Positions 56,527 to 64,000 of a stretch of DNA of 64,000 nt are shown piece by piece. The stretch spans positions 2,790,001 to 2,854,000 of the forward strand of contig OZ244718.1 of the NCBI GenBank assembly GCA_965218945.1, in the 5' to 3' direction. The notes under the pieces are model-generated. The model was given only the letters and a program-made list of their open reading frames with translations, did no database searches and was not told where the DNA came from. Origin of the DNA: DAOUJW01 sp965218945 (lineage in GTDB: Bacteria; Chloroflexota; Dehalococcoidia; Lucifugimonadales; UBA2985). The translations under genes and the position numbers were made by a program. Each line of letters starts with the position of its first letter. Position 1 is the first letter of the stretch.

Positions 56527-57018
56527 CTACGAGACCTCGCTGAGCCGCCCGGTTGCGCAGTCGTAGACGAAGCCTCGAATCTGGTCTTTGGCCGGGACAA
56601 AGGGACTGGCCTTAATGCGAGCGATGGACTGGCGCACGTCCCCCTCCAGATTACCGAACGCCTCCATCGCAAAGGAGGGCCGGAGGCCGGTGTCGGCCAG
56701 TATTGCGTCCTTCACGTCGTCGTCCCGAAAGGTCAGCATCCCGCAGTCAGTGTGGTGTATCAGCACCACTTCGCGTGTGCCCAGCAGACGCTGGGAGATA
56801 ACCAGCGAGCGGATCACGTCGTCGGTGACCACGCCGCCGGCGTTGCGTATCACGTGGGCGTCGCCTTCCTGAATCCCAAGCAGCTTGTGGGTGTCGAGGC
56901 GCGCGTCCATACACGCCACAACCGCCATGTTGAGCGCCGGCGGCAGCGGCAAGTCGGCTTTATCAAAGCCCTCGGCATATTGGGCGTTGTTCTTGAGGGC
57001 GTCATCCGTAGCGGTCAT
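56527..57018 (-). CDS. Beta-class carbonic anhydrase
   Basis: Interconverts CO2 and bicarbonate. 163 residues, the short form. Zinc ligands Cys36 (VACMDAR), His89 and Cys92 (HHTDCG), with the Asp38-Arg40 dyad. VIRNAGGVVTDDVIRSL is the conserved active-site wall. Probably cytosolic. Its stop is 98 bases from the deoxyribosyltransferase-like start, same strand. Confidence 0.94.
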   Translation of the reverse strand: MTATDDALKNNAQYAEGFDKADLPLPPALNMAVVACMDARLDTHKLLGIQEGDAHVIRNAGGVVTDDVIRSLVISQRLLGTREVVLIHHTDCGMLTFRDDDVKDAILADTGLRPSFAMEAFGNLEGDVRQSIARIKASPFVPAKDQIRGFVYDCATGRLSEVS

Positions 57019-57145
57019 AAGGACCTCCTATTCGGGCAAAGAGTGAGTAATCAGAGTGATTTTACCCACATTTGCAGGCAAAGTACACTACCAACCGGAC
57101 CACAGCGACTCCCACAGGCCCTCCACCGGCCGTCGTGGAGAGCTG

Positions 57146-59002
57146 CTATCCAGCTTGCGGCATGGCTCCTGCACTCGGGATGGTGAAGGCGTATACGCTG
57201 CCGTTCAGGGTCCCGACGTACAACACGCCATCAGCGACGGTGTAGGACGGAACGCCATCGAAGTAGCCCTTGGAGAACGACCAGACCTCATCGCCGGTTG
57301 CAGCGACCAGCACCCTAAGGTTTCCATCAGCGGACTCTGCAATCAGGAAGCCGTTGACCACAGTAGGCGACCGCAGCGCCGAGTCCGTGTTCTCCCAACT
57401 CCAGAAGGGGCTACCGGTGGCGGCGTCCACCGCGTGGAGTACACCGGACTCCGACCTCACGAGCACCATGCCCTCAGCCACTACCGGTACATCAGTGATG
57501 AGATCGCCCGCCACATAGTACCAGTTAAAGTGTCCCGTAGTGACGTCCAGGGCATAGAGGTTGCTGTCAGGCGCGAAGTAGTAGACGCCGTCCACGACGA
57601 CTGCCGGGTGGTCTATGGCAGGGAACATCTCTGTGCCGTAGCTCCAGATCTCCTCCCCGGTGGCCTCGTCCAAGGCGTAGGCAGTGTTGACCGCAGTCAG
57701 GTAGACCACTCCGTCCACCACTGTGGGTGGGGACTCCGATCCCATGCCGACGCTGAGGCTCCAGAACACTTCCCCTGTTGATGCGTCCATAGCGTAAAAC
57801 TCGCCAGACGCGCCCGGCGCGTAGAGCTTGCCGTTCGCAACTGTGACAGCAAACTCAGCGCCGTAGGGGTACGGCACTCCGGCGGCCCACACCTGCTCCC
57901 CGGACATTGCATCGAGAGCGTGGACACTGTAGTCTACATCTCCCTGCGCTCCGATGTAGACCACTCCACCAGTCACTACGGGTGAGTACTGCACCTCTTT
58001 GCTCGCGTCGTGCTTCCACAACATCTCTCCGGTCTCGGCGTCCAGAGCGTACACGTAGTTGTCGTTGGACCCCACGTACACCGCTCCGCCGGCCAGGGTC
58101 GGAGTAGACCTTATTATATCGCCGGTCTCAAAGCTCCAGAGCATGGACCCGGTCGCGGCGTCCAGTGCGTACACGGAGTTGTCGTCGGAGCCGGCGTACA
58201 CCACGCCATCGGCAACCGCAGGTGCATTGACAACCCTGCCACCCGTCTGGAAGCTCCAGAGGGACGCATCATCCGGCGGCGGCGGGACTGAAGGACCCCC
58301 GGGACCGTCCCCTCCCATAAGGGCTGACATCATCTCTTCCGGCAGACAGGTCAGCAGTCCAAAGCCGAACTGCATGGCCGCCGCCTGTTCAGCAGGACCG
58401 GCCTCCGGCAGATCGGAAGCGACGATGGCCGCTATGTCCGCATCCTTTAGCAGACCTCTCACACAGGCTTCAGATTCTTCAGGCAGCGGAGGCAACTGCG
58501 CAGTAAAGGACGCCAGGAAAAGTTCGGAGGCCGTCTCCTGGGACAGGCAGCCAAAAACCGATACCTGCAATGGCTCCGTGGCGCCTTCCGAAAAAACGGG
58601 CCTATCCCTGACAGACGCCAGTTGATCTCCCAGCTCACTGCTGATGCACGCCTGCTCCGGCTCGCTTAGTGCGTCGTACAGGTCTCCCCATCGCATGTCC
58701 GGGCTAAATTCGATTGCAGGAATGGCGGGCATGGTGTCCGGCTCCGTGGTTGGAGCGACGGCAGGCGCCTGCGTGGGCGCTGCGGTAGGCGCAGGCGTTG
58801 ACGTGGGCGCTGCGGTGGGCGCAGGTATTGACGCCGCCGTAGGGGAAACGGATGAAGTTGTATCTGTGCCAGCTGGAGCGGGGCTGCCCTCAGAAGCCTC
58901 AGTGGCGATAGGTTGCGTCTCATCGCCGCACGCCGTTACTAAAGCGACGGCCAGCAGGCCCATCAATCCAAGCAATGCTAGTTGTCTAAGTGAGTGTCTC
59001 AT
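57146..59002 (-). CDS. Lipoprotein with PQQ-type beta-propeller repeats
   Basis: About 618 residues from ATG 59002. Signal peptide with VTAC lipobox, an Ala/Pro/Thr linker of about 45 residues, a helical domain (about 80-210) with four scattered Cys, then seven or eight propeller blades (about 220-610), each like YALDAATGSMLWSFETGD. Without a dehydrogenase active site this is a BamB-like scaffold or sensor on the outer face of the membrane. Stand-alone gene. Confidence 0.9.
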   Translation of the reverse strand: MRHSLRQLALLGLMGLLAVALVTACGDETQPIATEASEGSPAPAGTDTTSSVSPTAASIPAPTAAPTSTPAPTAAPTQAPAVAPTTEPDTMPAIPAIEFSPDMRWGDLYDALSEPEQACISSELGDQLASVRDRPVFSEGATEPLQVSVFGCLSQETASELFLASFTAQLPPLPEESEACVRGLLKDADIAAIVASDLPEAGPAEQAAAMQFGFGLLTCLPEEMMSALMGGDGPGGPSVPPPPDDASLWSFQTGGRVVNAPAVADGVVYAGSDDNSVYALDAATGSMLWSFETGDIIRSTPTLAGGAVYVGSNDNYVYALDAETGEMLWKHDASKEVQYSPVVTGGVVYIGAQGDVDYSVHALDAMSGEQVWAAGVPYPYGAEFAVTVANGKLYAPGASGEFYAMDASTGEVFWSLSVGMGSESPPTVVDGVVYLTAVNTAYALDEATGEEIWSYGTEMFPAIDHPAVVVDGVYYFAPDSNLYALDVTTGHFNWYYVAGDLITDVPVVAEGMVLVRSESGVLHAVDAATGSPFWSWENTDSALRSPTVVNGFLIAESADGNLRVLVAATGDEVWSFSKGYFDGVPSYTVADGVLYVGTLNGSVYAFTIPSAGAMPQAG

Positions 59003-59215
59003 GAGACCCCCTATACATGTCGTCAACGCCCGACGGACGTTGCGAATTTCGTTAGTACATACCTAGTATCACATAGTAGGAGAACACCGGTCAAGCTGGA
59101 CTGAGTCTGCGGTGGCTCATGGGGGAGGTATGCGGGCTGGTATAATGAGGGGTAGCTAGAGGTGGTGGATGGCAGCGGATATAGCCAAAGCGCGGGTAAC
59201 ACTGGGCTTGAAATT

Positions 59216-59257
59216 GCCATCCTCTGTAACTACACTATAGTAGCTACAGAGGATGGC
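59216..59257. promoter_or_regulatory. 42-base palindrome upstream of the BrnA remnant
   Basis: GCCATCCTCTGTA (59216-59228) pairs perfectly with TACAGAGGATGGC (59245-59257); the 16-base centre contains a second CTAC/GTAG pair. Likely an autoregulatory operator of a toxin-antitoxin module. TATAAT lies at 59141-59146. Confidence 0.55.
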
Positions 59258-59550
59258 TTACGAAGAGAGAGAGCAAGCTTCCAAAGGACCAGAGCGCTGA
59301 GCTTCAGGCGCTGGATGGCCTACGCGAAGACCAAATCAACACCACCGACATACCTGAGATACTTGATTGGTCGGACGCTAGGCGCGGCGTGTTCTACCGG
59401 CCCGTGAAACAACAGATCACTCTGCGGCTGGACGCAGACGTTGTGGCATGGTTCAAGGTGCATGCACATCATGGCAGAGGTTACCAAACGGACATTAATC
59501 GCGCTCTTCGCGAGCACGTACAGCGATACGAAACCGAAGAGTCCAAATAG
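59254..59550 (+). pseudogene. BrnA-like antitoxin remnant without a clear start
   Basis: The frame 59254-59550 encodes ELQALDGLREDQINTTDIPEILDWS, RRGVFYRPVKQQITLRLDADVVAWFK and GRGYQTDINRALREHVQRYE, the BrnA antitoxin pattern (ribbon-helix-helix C-terminal part). No ATG, GTG or TTG lies near its 5' end; the first is GTG 59389, which would give only 53 residues. An ATG at 59253 is in another frame and hits a stop, suggesting a one-base change. No BrnT toxin gene is present upstream. Confidence 0.65.
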
Positions 59551-59573
59551 CAGGCTGTGATGGGCGCCTCACT

Positions 59574-59987
59574 CTAGTACCGCACCCGGGATCCCATTGG
59601 CGTGATGACGTCACACGCCGGGCCGCTGGCGCCGCTCAGCTTCCGGTCGAGGGTCAGCAGCGGGCAGTTGAGCGCCTCCGCCAGCGCCACATACCAGGCG
59701 TCGTAGCTGGTCAGGTTGCTCCGCAACGCCCATACCCGCTCGGCGAAGGGTGCGAAGGGAAACAGCACAAGGTCAAGGCGAAGCAGGTCAGCCTGGGCGC
59801 TTGTTGCCTCAAAGCGGGATATCTCCCCGGCCAGCTCCAGCCGTCGCAGGATGTTGGTGGCCTCGACAAGGGCCAACTCCGGGCTTGCGAGGACATCGCC
59901 CGCAATCGCGTATTCCGCCCACCTGCCTTCCTCACCTGAGTCCACCAAGGCCGCAACCAGCACGGAGGCGTCTATGACCGCCGTCAC
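59574..59987 (-). CDS. VapC-like PIN-domain toxin
   Basis: 137 residues with all PIN acidic residues: Asp in AVIDASVLVAAL, Glu in LVEATNILRRLE, Asp in TSYDAWYVALAEA and Asp in LLTLDRKL. Its ATG overlaps the antitoxin stop by 4 bases. A ribonuclease toxin of the usual size. Confidence 0.9.
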   Translation of the reverse strand: MTAVIDASVLVAALVDSGEEGRWAEYAIAGDVLASPELALVEATNILRRLELAGEISRFEATSAQADLLRLDLVLFPFAPFAERVWALRSNLTSYDAWYVALAEALNCPLLTLDRKLSGASGPACDVITPMGSRVRY

Positions 59988-60220
59988 GTCCGGTCTGCGT
60001 CACGGGCGCGAAGAATGCTGTACGGCTGTACCCTGGTCTCCGCAACTGCCTTGCGCTCGCGGACTCCCTGCAGCCACGCGCCCAGCGAAGGCCGCGAAGC
60101 TATGCGCTCCAGTTCACCGCGGAGGAACTCCTGCATGGACTGACGCTGGAGAGCGGCGCGCGCGGCAAGCTGGTCTCTGACCTCTTCCGGCACGTCCCTT
60201 ATAGTGATCTGTACTGGCAT
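59984..60220 (-). CDS. FitA/VapB-like antitoxin
   Basis: 78 residues from ATG 60220; an upstream in-frame start at 60271 would lie before the promoter. MPVQITIRDVPEEVRDQLAARAALQRQSMQEFLRGELERIA is a ribbon-helix-helix domain of the FitA type, followed by a toxin-binding tail. Overlaps the PIN toxin gene. No Shine-Dalgarno: the ATG lies at predicted +1. Confidence 0.85.
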   Translation of the reverse strand: MPVQITIRDVPEEVRDQLAARAALQRQSMQEFLRGELERIASRPSLGAWLQGVRERKAVAETRVQPYSILRARDADRT

Positions 60221-60226
60221 GATTGC

Positions 60227-60255
60227 ATTATACCAGTATTGCCAGCGTTTTGCAA
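60227..60255 (-). promoter_or_regulatory. Leaderless-type promoter of the FitA/VapC operon
   Basis: On the minus strand: TTGCAA (60255-60250), 17 bases, TATAAT (60232-60227, perfect -10), then 6 bases to ATG 60220. Same spacings as the promoters at 4431, 33906 and 47072. Confidence 0.65.
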
Positions 60256-60301
60256 CAGGCCTGGACCCCAATGAGCATACCTGTCTGGAAAGACGGTCCG
60301 T

Positions 60302-62128
60302 CTACCGGGGAGGGTTCGTGCGCCTGGTGGCGGTGTCGGCGATGAAACTGGACAGGTTGAGAGCGGTGTGGATCAGGCCTATGTGGGAGTAGGCCTGCGG
60401 AAAGTTTCCCAACTGCCGGTTGGCGCCGGTGTCAAACATCTCGGCGAGGAGGCCCACGTGGTTGGTATGCTTTGTGATGACCTCGTGGAAATAGTCAAGC
60501 CCGCGGTCGGTCTGTCCGGTGTAGATGAGATTACCAATCAGCCAGAAGCTGAGGAGGGTGAAAGCGCCCTCATCCTGGCCCTCCAGGCCGTCGTCCGTCT
60601 CCCCCGGGAGGTATCGCCACACCAGGGGGCCGTCCGTCAGCTCCCGCTCAATGGCGTCGACGTTCTGGCGGACGCGGGGGTCGTCCCGCGGCACCAGGCC
60701 CAGAAACGGAATAATCAGATTGGAGGCGTCCAGTGCGTCGTGGCCGTACCGCTGGCGGAAGGCCTGCTTGTTGGGAGTCCATCCATCGTTCAGAATCTCG
60801 GACCTGATGCGGGCGGCGGTCCGTGACCATCGATTATACAGATTCCTTTCGCCCCTTGCGGCGGCAATGTAAGCGGCGCGGTGTAGTCCCACCCAACACA
60901 GGACCTTGGAGTAGACGAAGTGCTGCATCTCGCCCCGCACCTCCCAAACGCCGCGGTCCTTTCGATGCCAGTTTGTCATTATGACCTCAGCCATGGAGTG
61001 GACCAGATCCCAGGCTTCCGGTAGTATGTCGCCCTCAAGAAGGAAGAGGGAATGGACTGCGATAATCACCTCTCCAAAGACGTCCAACTGCAGGTGCCTG
61101 GCGGCCCCGTTGCCGATCCGGACAGGGGGCGAGTCCTCGAAGCCACTGAGGTGGTCCAGGGTGTACTCTCTGAGCGATGATGTCGGGGTGATCCCATAGA
61201 GAATACGGGTCTTCCGACGCGTCAACTGGCACTGTTCCAGCAGCCAGTGGATGTACCGGTCTGCGCCGTAGACGTCGCCCAGGCGGTACAGGATGTCCAC
61301 CGTGAAGGCGGAGTCACGCAGCCAGGAGTACCGGTAGTCCCAGTTGCGGGAGCCGCCAATGGTCTCCGGCAGGCTTGTGGTGGGCGCAGCGACAATGGCC
61401 CCCGTGCGCCGGTACATCATCAGGTGAAGCACCAGGAAAGAGCGGACAACGGCGTCCCGCCAGAGTCCCTCGTAGTTCATGCCGGCCACCAGCCCCTGCC
61501 AGTAGTTCCGCGTCTGTCTGAGCTTCAGTGGAGTGCGAAGCCGTTCAAGGCTTGTCGCGCGGCCGTGACCGTACACAAGCACGAAGGTTACGGTCTGCCC
61601 CTCTCTGAGTGTGAAGTTGCAGCCGACGCCCCGGTCATCAAATGGGAGGGGGATGCTGGCGACAAGGGTCATGGTCTGTCGGCCGCCCCGCGCCTGGACG
61701 GCTCCTTCGCGCAGCTTCCGAAACTCAGGCACTGTGCGCGCGTAGTCGTGTATTGGATTGAAGTCGCATCGCATCTCAACACTGCCGGAGATGCAGGTGA
61801 CGATGCGGTGAATTTCGTGGGAGGCCGCAAAGGGAGTGGCCGGGTCGTCGTCGTGGTCGCTGACGGGCATGAAGTCGGTGATGGTAACTATGCCTGCATC
61901 CGTGGTGAAGGTGGTCTCCAGGATGTTGGTGTCCGGCAGGTACTCCTGAGTGGAGGTGAAGCCGGGATCAGTGGGGCTGATGCGGAAGCGTCCCCCGTTA
62001 TCCTGGTCCAGAATGGCGGTGAAGACGCTGGGAGAATCGAAGCGGGGAAAGCAACACCAGTCCACGGAGCCGTCGGCGCCGACCAGCGCCGCAGATGCCA
62101 TGTCGCCTATCAGTCCGTAGTTATACAT
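60302..62128 (-). CDS. Glycoside hydrolase family 15 (glucoamylase/trehalase)
   Basis: About 608 residues from ATG 62128 (an in-frame ATG at 62173 is possible). MYNYGLIGDMASAALVGADGSVDWCCFPRFDSPSVF starts the N-terminal beta-sandwich. GGSRNWDYRYSWLRDSAFTV and DEGAFTLLSFWLI are conserved parts of the (alpha/alpha)6 barrel around the two catalytic Glu. No signal peptide, so it acts on an internal alpha-glucan or trehalose. The mycobacterial trehalase has the same layout. Confidence 0.92.
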   Translation of the reverse strand: MYNYGLIGDMASAALVGADGSVDWCCFPRFDSPSVFTAILDQDNGGRFRISPTDPGFTSTQEYLPDTNILETTFTTDAGIVTITDFMPVSDHDDDPATPFAASHEIHRIVTCISGSVEMRCDFNPIHDYARTVPEFRKLREGAVQARGGRQTMTLVASIPLPFDDRGVGCNFTLREGQTVTFVLVYGHGRATSLERLRTPLKLRQTRNYWQGLVAGMNYEGLWRDAVVRSFLVLHLMMYRRTGAIVAAPTTSLPETIGGSRNWDYRYSWLRDSAFTVDILYRLGDVYGADRYIHWLLEQCQLTRRKTRILYGITPTSSLREYTLDHLSGFEDSPPVRIGNGAARHLQLDVFGEVIIAVHSLFLLEGDILPEAWDLVHSMAEVIMTNWHRKDRGVWEVRGEMQHFVYSKVLCWVGLHRAAYIAAARGERNLYNRWSRTAARIRSEILNDGWTPNKQAFRQRYGHDALDASNLIIPFLGLVPRDDPRVRQNVDAIERELTDGPLVWRYLPGETDDGLEGQDEGAFTLLSFWLIGNLIYTGQTDRGLDYFHEVITKHTNHVGLLAEMFDTGANRQLGNFPQAYSHIGLIHTALNLSSFIADTATRRTNPPR

Positions 62129-62254
62129 AGTGGTGTGGGTGAGAGCGACCGACGAATGGCAGGAGTTTACCATTGGCGCGCCGACTATGCAAACGAGACG
62201 GACGGGGCACCGGACGCGCAGCCTTGGCGGTAGGATCAGCCAACCATGATTGGG

Positions 62255-62545
62255 TCAGACATATACAGCCTCTCGCTCCACGTAGGGGCGGAGCTCAGGG
62301 CGAAGCGTCTTCTCGGTTACCAGGTCTACCGGGCGATCCAGCAGGTCCTCAATGTAGAATTGGACACCGAAGTACGTCCTTGACGTGGCCGGTCCGTCGA
62401 AGCTGACCAAGATGTCCACGTCGCTCCCGTCCGTAGCTTGATCCCGGGCAAAGGAGCCGAACAAAGCGAGTCCGGTCACGCCGAAACGCTCCGCGAGGGT
62501 ATGCTTGTGGGCCTGGAGCTTTTCCAGGATTTCATCTCTGTTCAT
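62255..62545 (-). CDS. MNT-type minimal nucleotidyltransferase
   Basis: 96 residues. ALFGSFARDQATDGSDVDILVSFDG is the GSx10DxD nucleotidyltransferase motif, and RPVDLVTEKTLRPELRPYVEREAVYV completes the fold, with the third acidic residue in VDLV. MNT proteins are usually antitoxins that AMPylate a HEPN toxin (MntA/HepT). No HEPN gene is next to it here, so it is an orphan or lost its partner. Confidence 0.88.
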   Translation of the reverse strand: MNRDEILEKLQAHKHTLAERFGVTGLALFGSFARDQATDGSDVDILVSFDGPATSRTYFGVQFYIEDLLDRPVDLVTEKTLRPELRPYVEREAVYV

Positions 62546-62608
62546 TGATCCGGCTACTCGGCGTGGTTGTACTCGTTGAGCTTGGAATGGCGGTCATTGA
62601 GCCGAAGG

Positions 62609-62682
62609 CCGTAGTTGTACATATTTGTGTAGTGAGAGCGACTGGCGGATGCCAGGAGCTTACCATTGGAGCGTTGAGTATG
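62609..62682 (-). pseudogene. Duplicated fragment of the GH15 gene 5' end
   Basis: Resembles 62115-62189 along its whole length: the leader, the ATG region and the first codons (MYNYGL) of the GH15 gene recur, after which the frame continues as a short unrelated peptide ending just before the nucleotidyltransferase start. The nucleotidyltransferase gene thus lies between two versions of the GH15 start region. Confidence 0.65.
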
Positions 62683-62703
62683 TATACATAAATTGGTGTG
62701 TAC

Positions 62704-64000
62704 CTACTGCCTTACGAATTTGAGTGTCCACATAGCACCGCTCTCAGCCTCTACCTCTATCGGTGTCCTGCCGGGCGGAATCTCATTATATGCACTCCCG
62801 ACGGTGACGAGCTTCCTGCCGCTCCATGTGTCAGCCCTTTCAATCACAACATTATCACCACCTATTTCTATGGTGAAGTAAGCTTCCGAACAGGAGTCGA
62901 GTACGGCATAGCAACGGCTGTTCCCTGAGATGCTTATCTCCACTACCCACTCACCAGCAGAGAGATCGACAAACTTGACATCTTGGCCTTGGCCTGAAAT
63001 GGTCTCATCCAGATCCAACGCGGGTGGCGGCTCAATGAACTCTAGCGCCCACGAAGCATCTTGCGAAACGTTTATCTCAACTGCGGCCTTGCCAGGTGAA
63101 ATCTCAGAGCTTTCATTCCCGACGGTGATGAGAGACCTGCCGCTCCACGTGTCAGCCCGCACACTTGCAACGTAGCTATCACCAACTTGTATCGAAATAG
63201 AGTCGCGTATCGAAATAGAGTCGCGGTCGCCGTCATTCGATACGCTCATCTCCACAACCCATTCCCCAACAGGAAGATCCACAATCCTTACATCCGTCCC
63301 CTGACCAGACATCACCTCACTCGAAGCCAAAGTGGATAGAGTAGTCGCGCGTACGAACTCAAGAGTCCATGTAGCACCACTCTCAGCTTCTACCTCTATC
63401 GGAGTTCTGCCAGGCGGAATCTCATCATATGCACTCCCGACAGTGACGAGCTTCTTACCGCTCCATGTATCAGCGTCTTCAAACACAACATCGTCACCAC
63501 CTATTTCTATGGTGAAGTAAGCTTCCGAACAGGAGTCGAGTACGGCATAGCAACGGCTGTTCCCTGAGATGCTTATCTCCACTACCCACTCACCAGCAGA
63601 GAGATCGACAAACTTGACATCTTGACCTCGACCTGAAATCGTCTCATCTGAAGCTAAAGTAGGTGGTGGGTCTACAAATGTGAGTGTCCATGAAGCTTCT
63701 TGCGCCACGTCTATTTCAATCGCGGTGTTGCCAGGCGGAATCTCGGAGCGTTCACTTCCAACCACTATAAGTGATCTGCCGCTCCACGTGTCAGCCCGCA
63801 CACTTGCAACGTAGCTATCACCAACTTGTATCGAAATAGAGTCGCGTATCGAAATAGAGTCGCGGTCGCCGTCATTCGATACGCTCATCTCCACAACCCA
63901 TTCCCCAACAGGAAGATCCACAATCCTTACATCCGTCCCCTGACCAGATATCGAAGGAGGTGGCATTGGCCTGGGCGTGGGTGTAGGTGTGGGCTCCGGC
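62704..64000 (-). CDS. Tandem-repeat extracellular protein, 5' end beyond the window
   Basis: At least 431 residues; the frame is open to base 64000, where it reads PEPTPTPTPRPMPPP, a Thr/Pro linker like those of the lipoproteins here. Four beta-rich units of about 105 residues alternate A-B-A-B: A has SGQGTDVRIVDLPVGEWVVEM and DTWSGRSL(I/T)VG, B has SG(R/Q)GQDVKFVDLSAGEWVVEI, two Cys (RCYAVLDSCSE) and DTWSG(K/R)KLVTVGSAY. Each unit ends IPPG...WTLEFV. Period 639 bases. Probably secreted or lipid-anchored, binding role; partial gene. Confidence 0.75.
   Translation of the reverse strand, partial: PEPTPTPTPRPMPPPSISGQGTDVRIVDLPVGEWVVEMSVSNDGDRDSISIRDSISIQVGDSYVASVRADTWSGRSLIVVGSERSEIPPGNTAIEIDVAQEASWTLTFVDPPPTLASDETISGRGQDVKFVDLSAGEWVVEISISGNSRCYAVLDSCSEAYFTIEIGGDDVVFEDADTWSGKKLVTVGSAYDEIPPGRTPIEVEAESGATWTLEFVRATTLSTLASSEVMSGQGTDVRIVDLPVGEWVVEMSVSNDGDRDSISIRDSISIQVGDSYVASVRADTWSGRSLITVGNESSEISPGKAAVEINVSQDASWALEFIEPPPALDLDETISGQGQDVKFVDLSAGEWVVEISISGNSRCYAVLDSCSEAYFTIEIGGDNVVIERADTWSGRKLVTVGSAYNEIPPGRTPIEVEAESGAMWTLKFVRQ

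Noticed and set aside
59162..59407. Open frame of 81 codons overlapping the BrnA-like region
   Set aside because: It runs in a different frame from the conserved BrnA sequence and resembles nothing.

Overview
The window is about 64 kb of moderately GC-rich bacterial chromosome. It is gene-dense, has short gaps, contains no rRNA or recognisable tRNA, and is open at its right edge (the last gene runs past base 64000). No single marker fixes the taxonomy. The combination of two CaiB-type CoA transferases next to a thiolase/DUF35 pair, an actinobacterial-style inositol-lipid cassette, NAD-dependent formate dehydrogenase, formate-THF ligase, several lipoproteins with Thr-Pro linkers, many toxin-antitoxin cassettes and dispersed short palindromic repeats suggests a free-living Chloroflexota (Dehalococcoidia/SAR202-like). 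That placement is inference.

Layout. 1-4.4 kb: lipoprotein, aspartate decarboxylase (panD) overlapping a methyltransferase, a second methyltransferase, and an OmpR-type regulator with a degenerate receiver. 4.4-6.7 kb: a decayed higB with intact higA, a GPP34 protein, and a Phd/VapC pair. 7-16 kb: nitrogen assimilation block with two type I glutamine synthetases followed by both glutamate synthase subunits, with an attenuator-like hairpin and a strong dyad in its leaders. 16.8-22.7 kb (minus strand): thiolase-like protein, DUF35 protein, two family III CoA transferases and a divergent Fe-ADH-like protein, probably acting on CoA-activated organic acids. 23-25.9 kb (minus strand): ino1, a PimA-like glycosyltransferase and a CDP-alcohol phosphatidyltransferase, which together look like a phosphatidylinositol-mannoside route. 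26.8-33.7 kb: MpaB/DUF2236 protein, MMPL exporter, SRPBCC protein, methyltransferase and an oligopeptide-type binding lipoprotein.

33.9-38.1 kb is a small defence-like island: a nucleotidyltransferase-like/XRE pair, an orphan ribbon-helix-helix antitoxin and a 968-residue adenine-specific DNA methyltransferase with a possible nuclease-like N-terminus. 38-50 kb holds two paralogous retropepsin-like genes, nested miniature transposable elements, NAD-formate dehydrogenase, a sulfatase-fold protein with Thr at the formylglycine position, an SDR, a methyltransferase, an APH-like kinase, an MFS transporter, thioredoxin- and glutaredoxin-like proteins, a VapBC pair and formate-THF ligase. 50-64 kb holds an SDR, an alpha-E/ATP-grasp pair, an MFS transporter, an unknown conserved protein, a nucleoside deoxyribosyltransferase-like protein, beta-carbonic anhydrase, a PQQ-propeller lipoprotein, a BrnA remnant, another VapBC, a GH15 glucoamylase/trehalase, an MNT nucleotidyltransferase and a tandem-repeat extracellular protein.

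The observation I rate highest is that four unrelated toxin-antitoxin operons (starting at 4466, 33941, 47107 and 60220) share one promoter geometry: a TTGACA-like box, exactly 17 bases, a -10 box, exactly 6 bases, then the start codon. This places the first codon at the predicted +1, with no ribosome binding site. They look like leaderless transcripts with a common design. A fifth pair (Phd/VapC) has a leader and a good Shine-Dalgarno. Other notable points are a 164-bp miniature element inserted in the loop of a hairpin with a 4-bp target duplication, and a retropepsin cassette flanked by a diverged copy of the 3' end of fhs.
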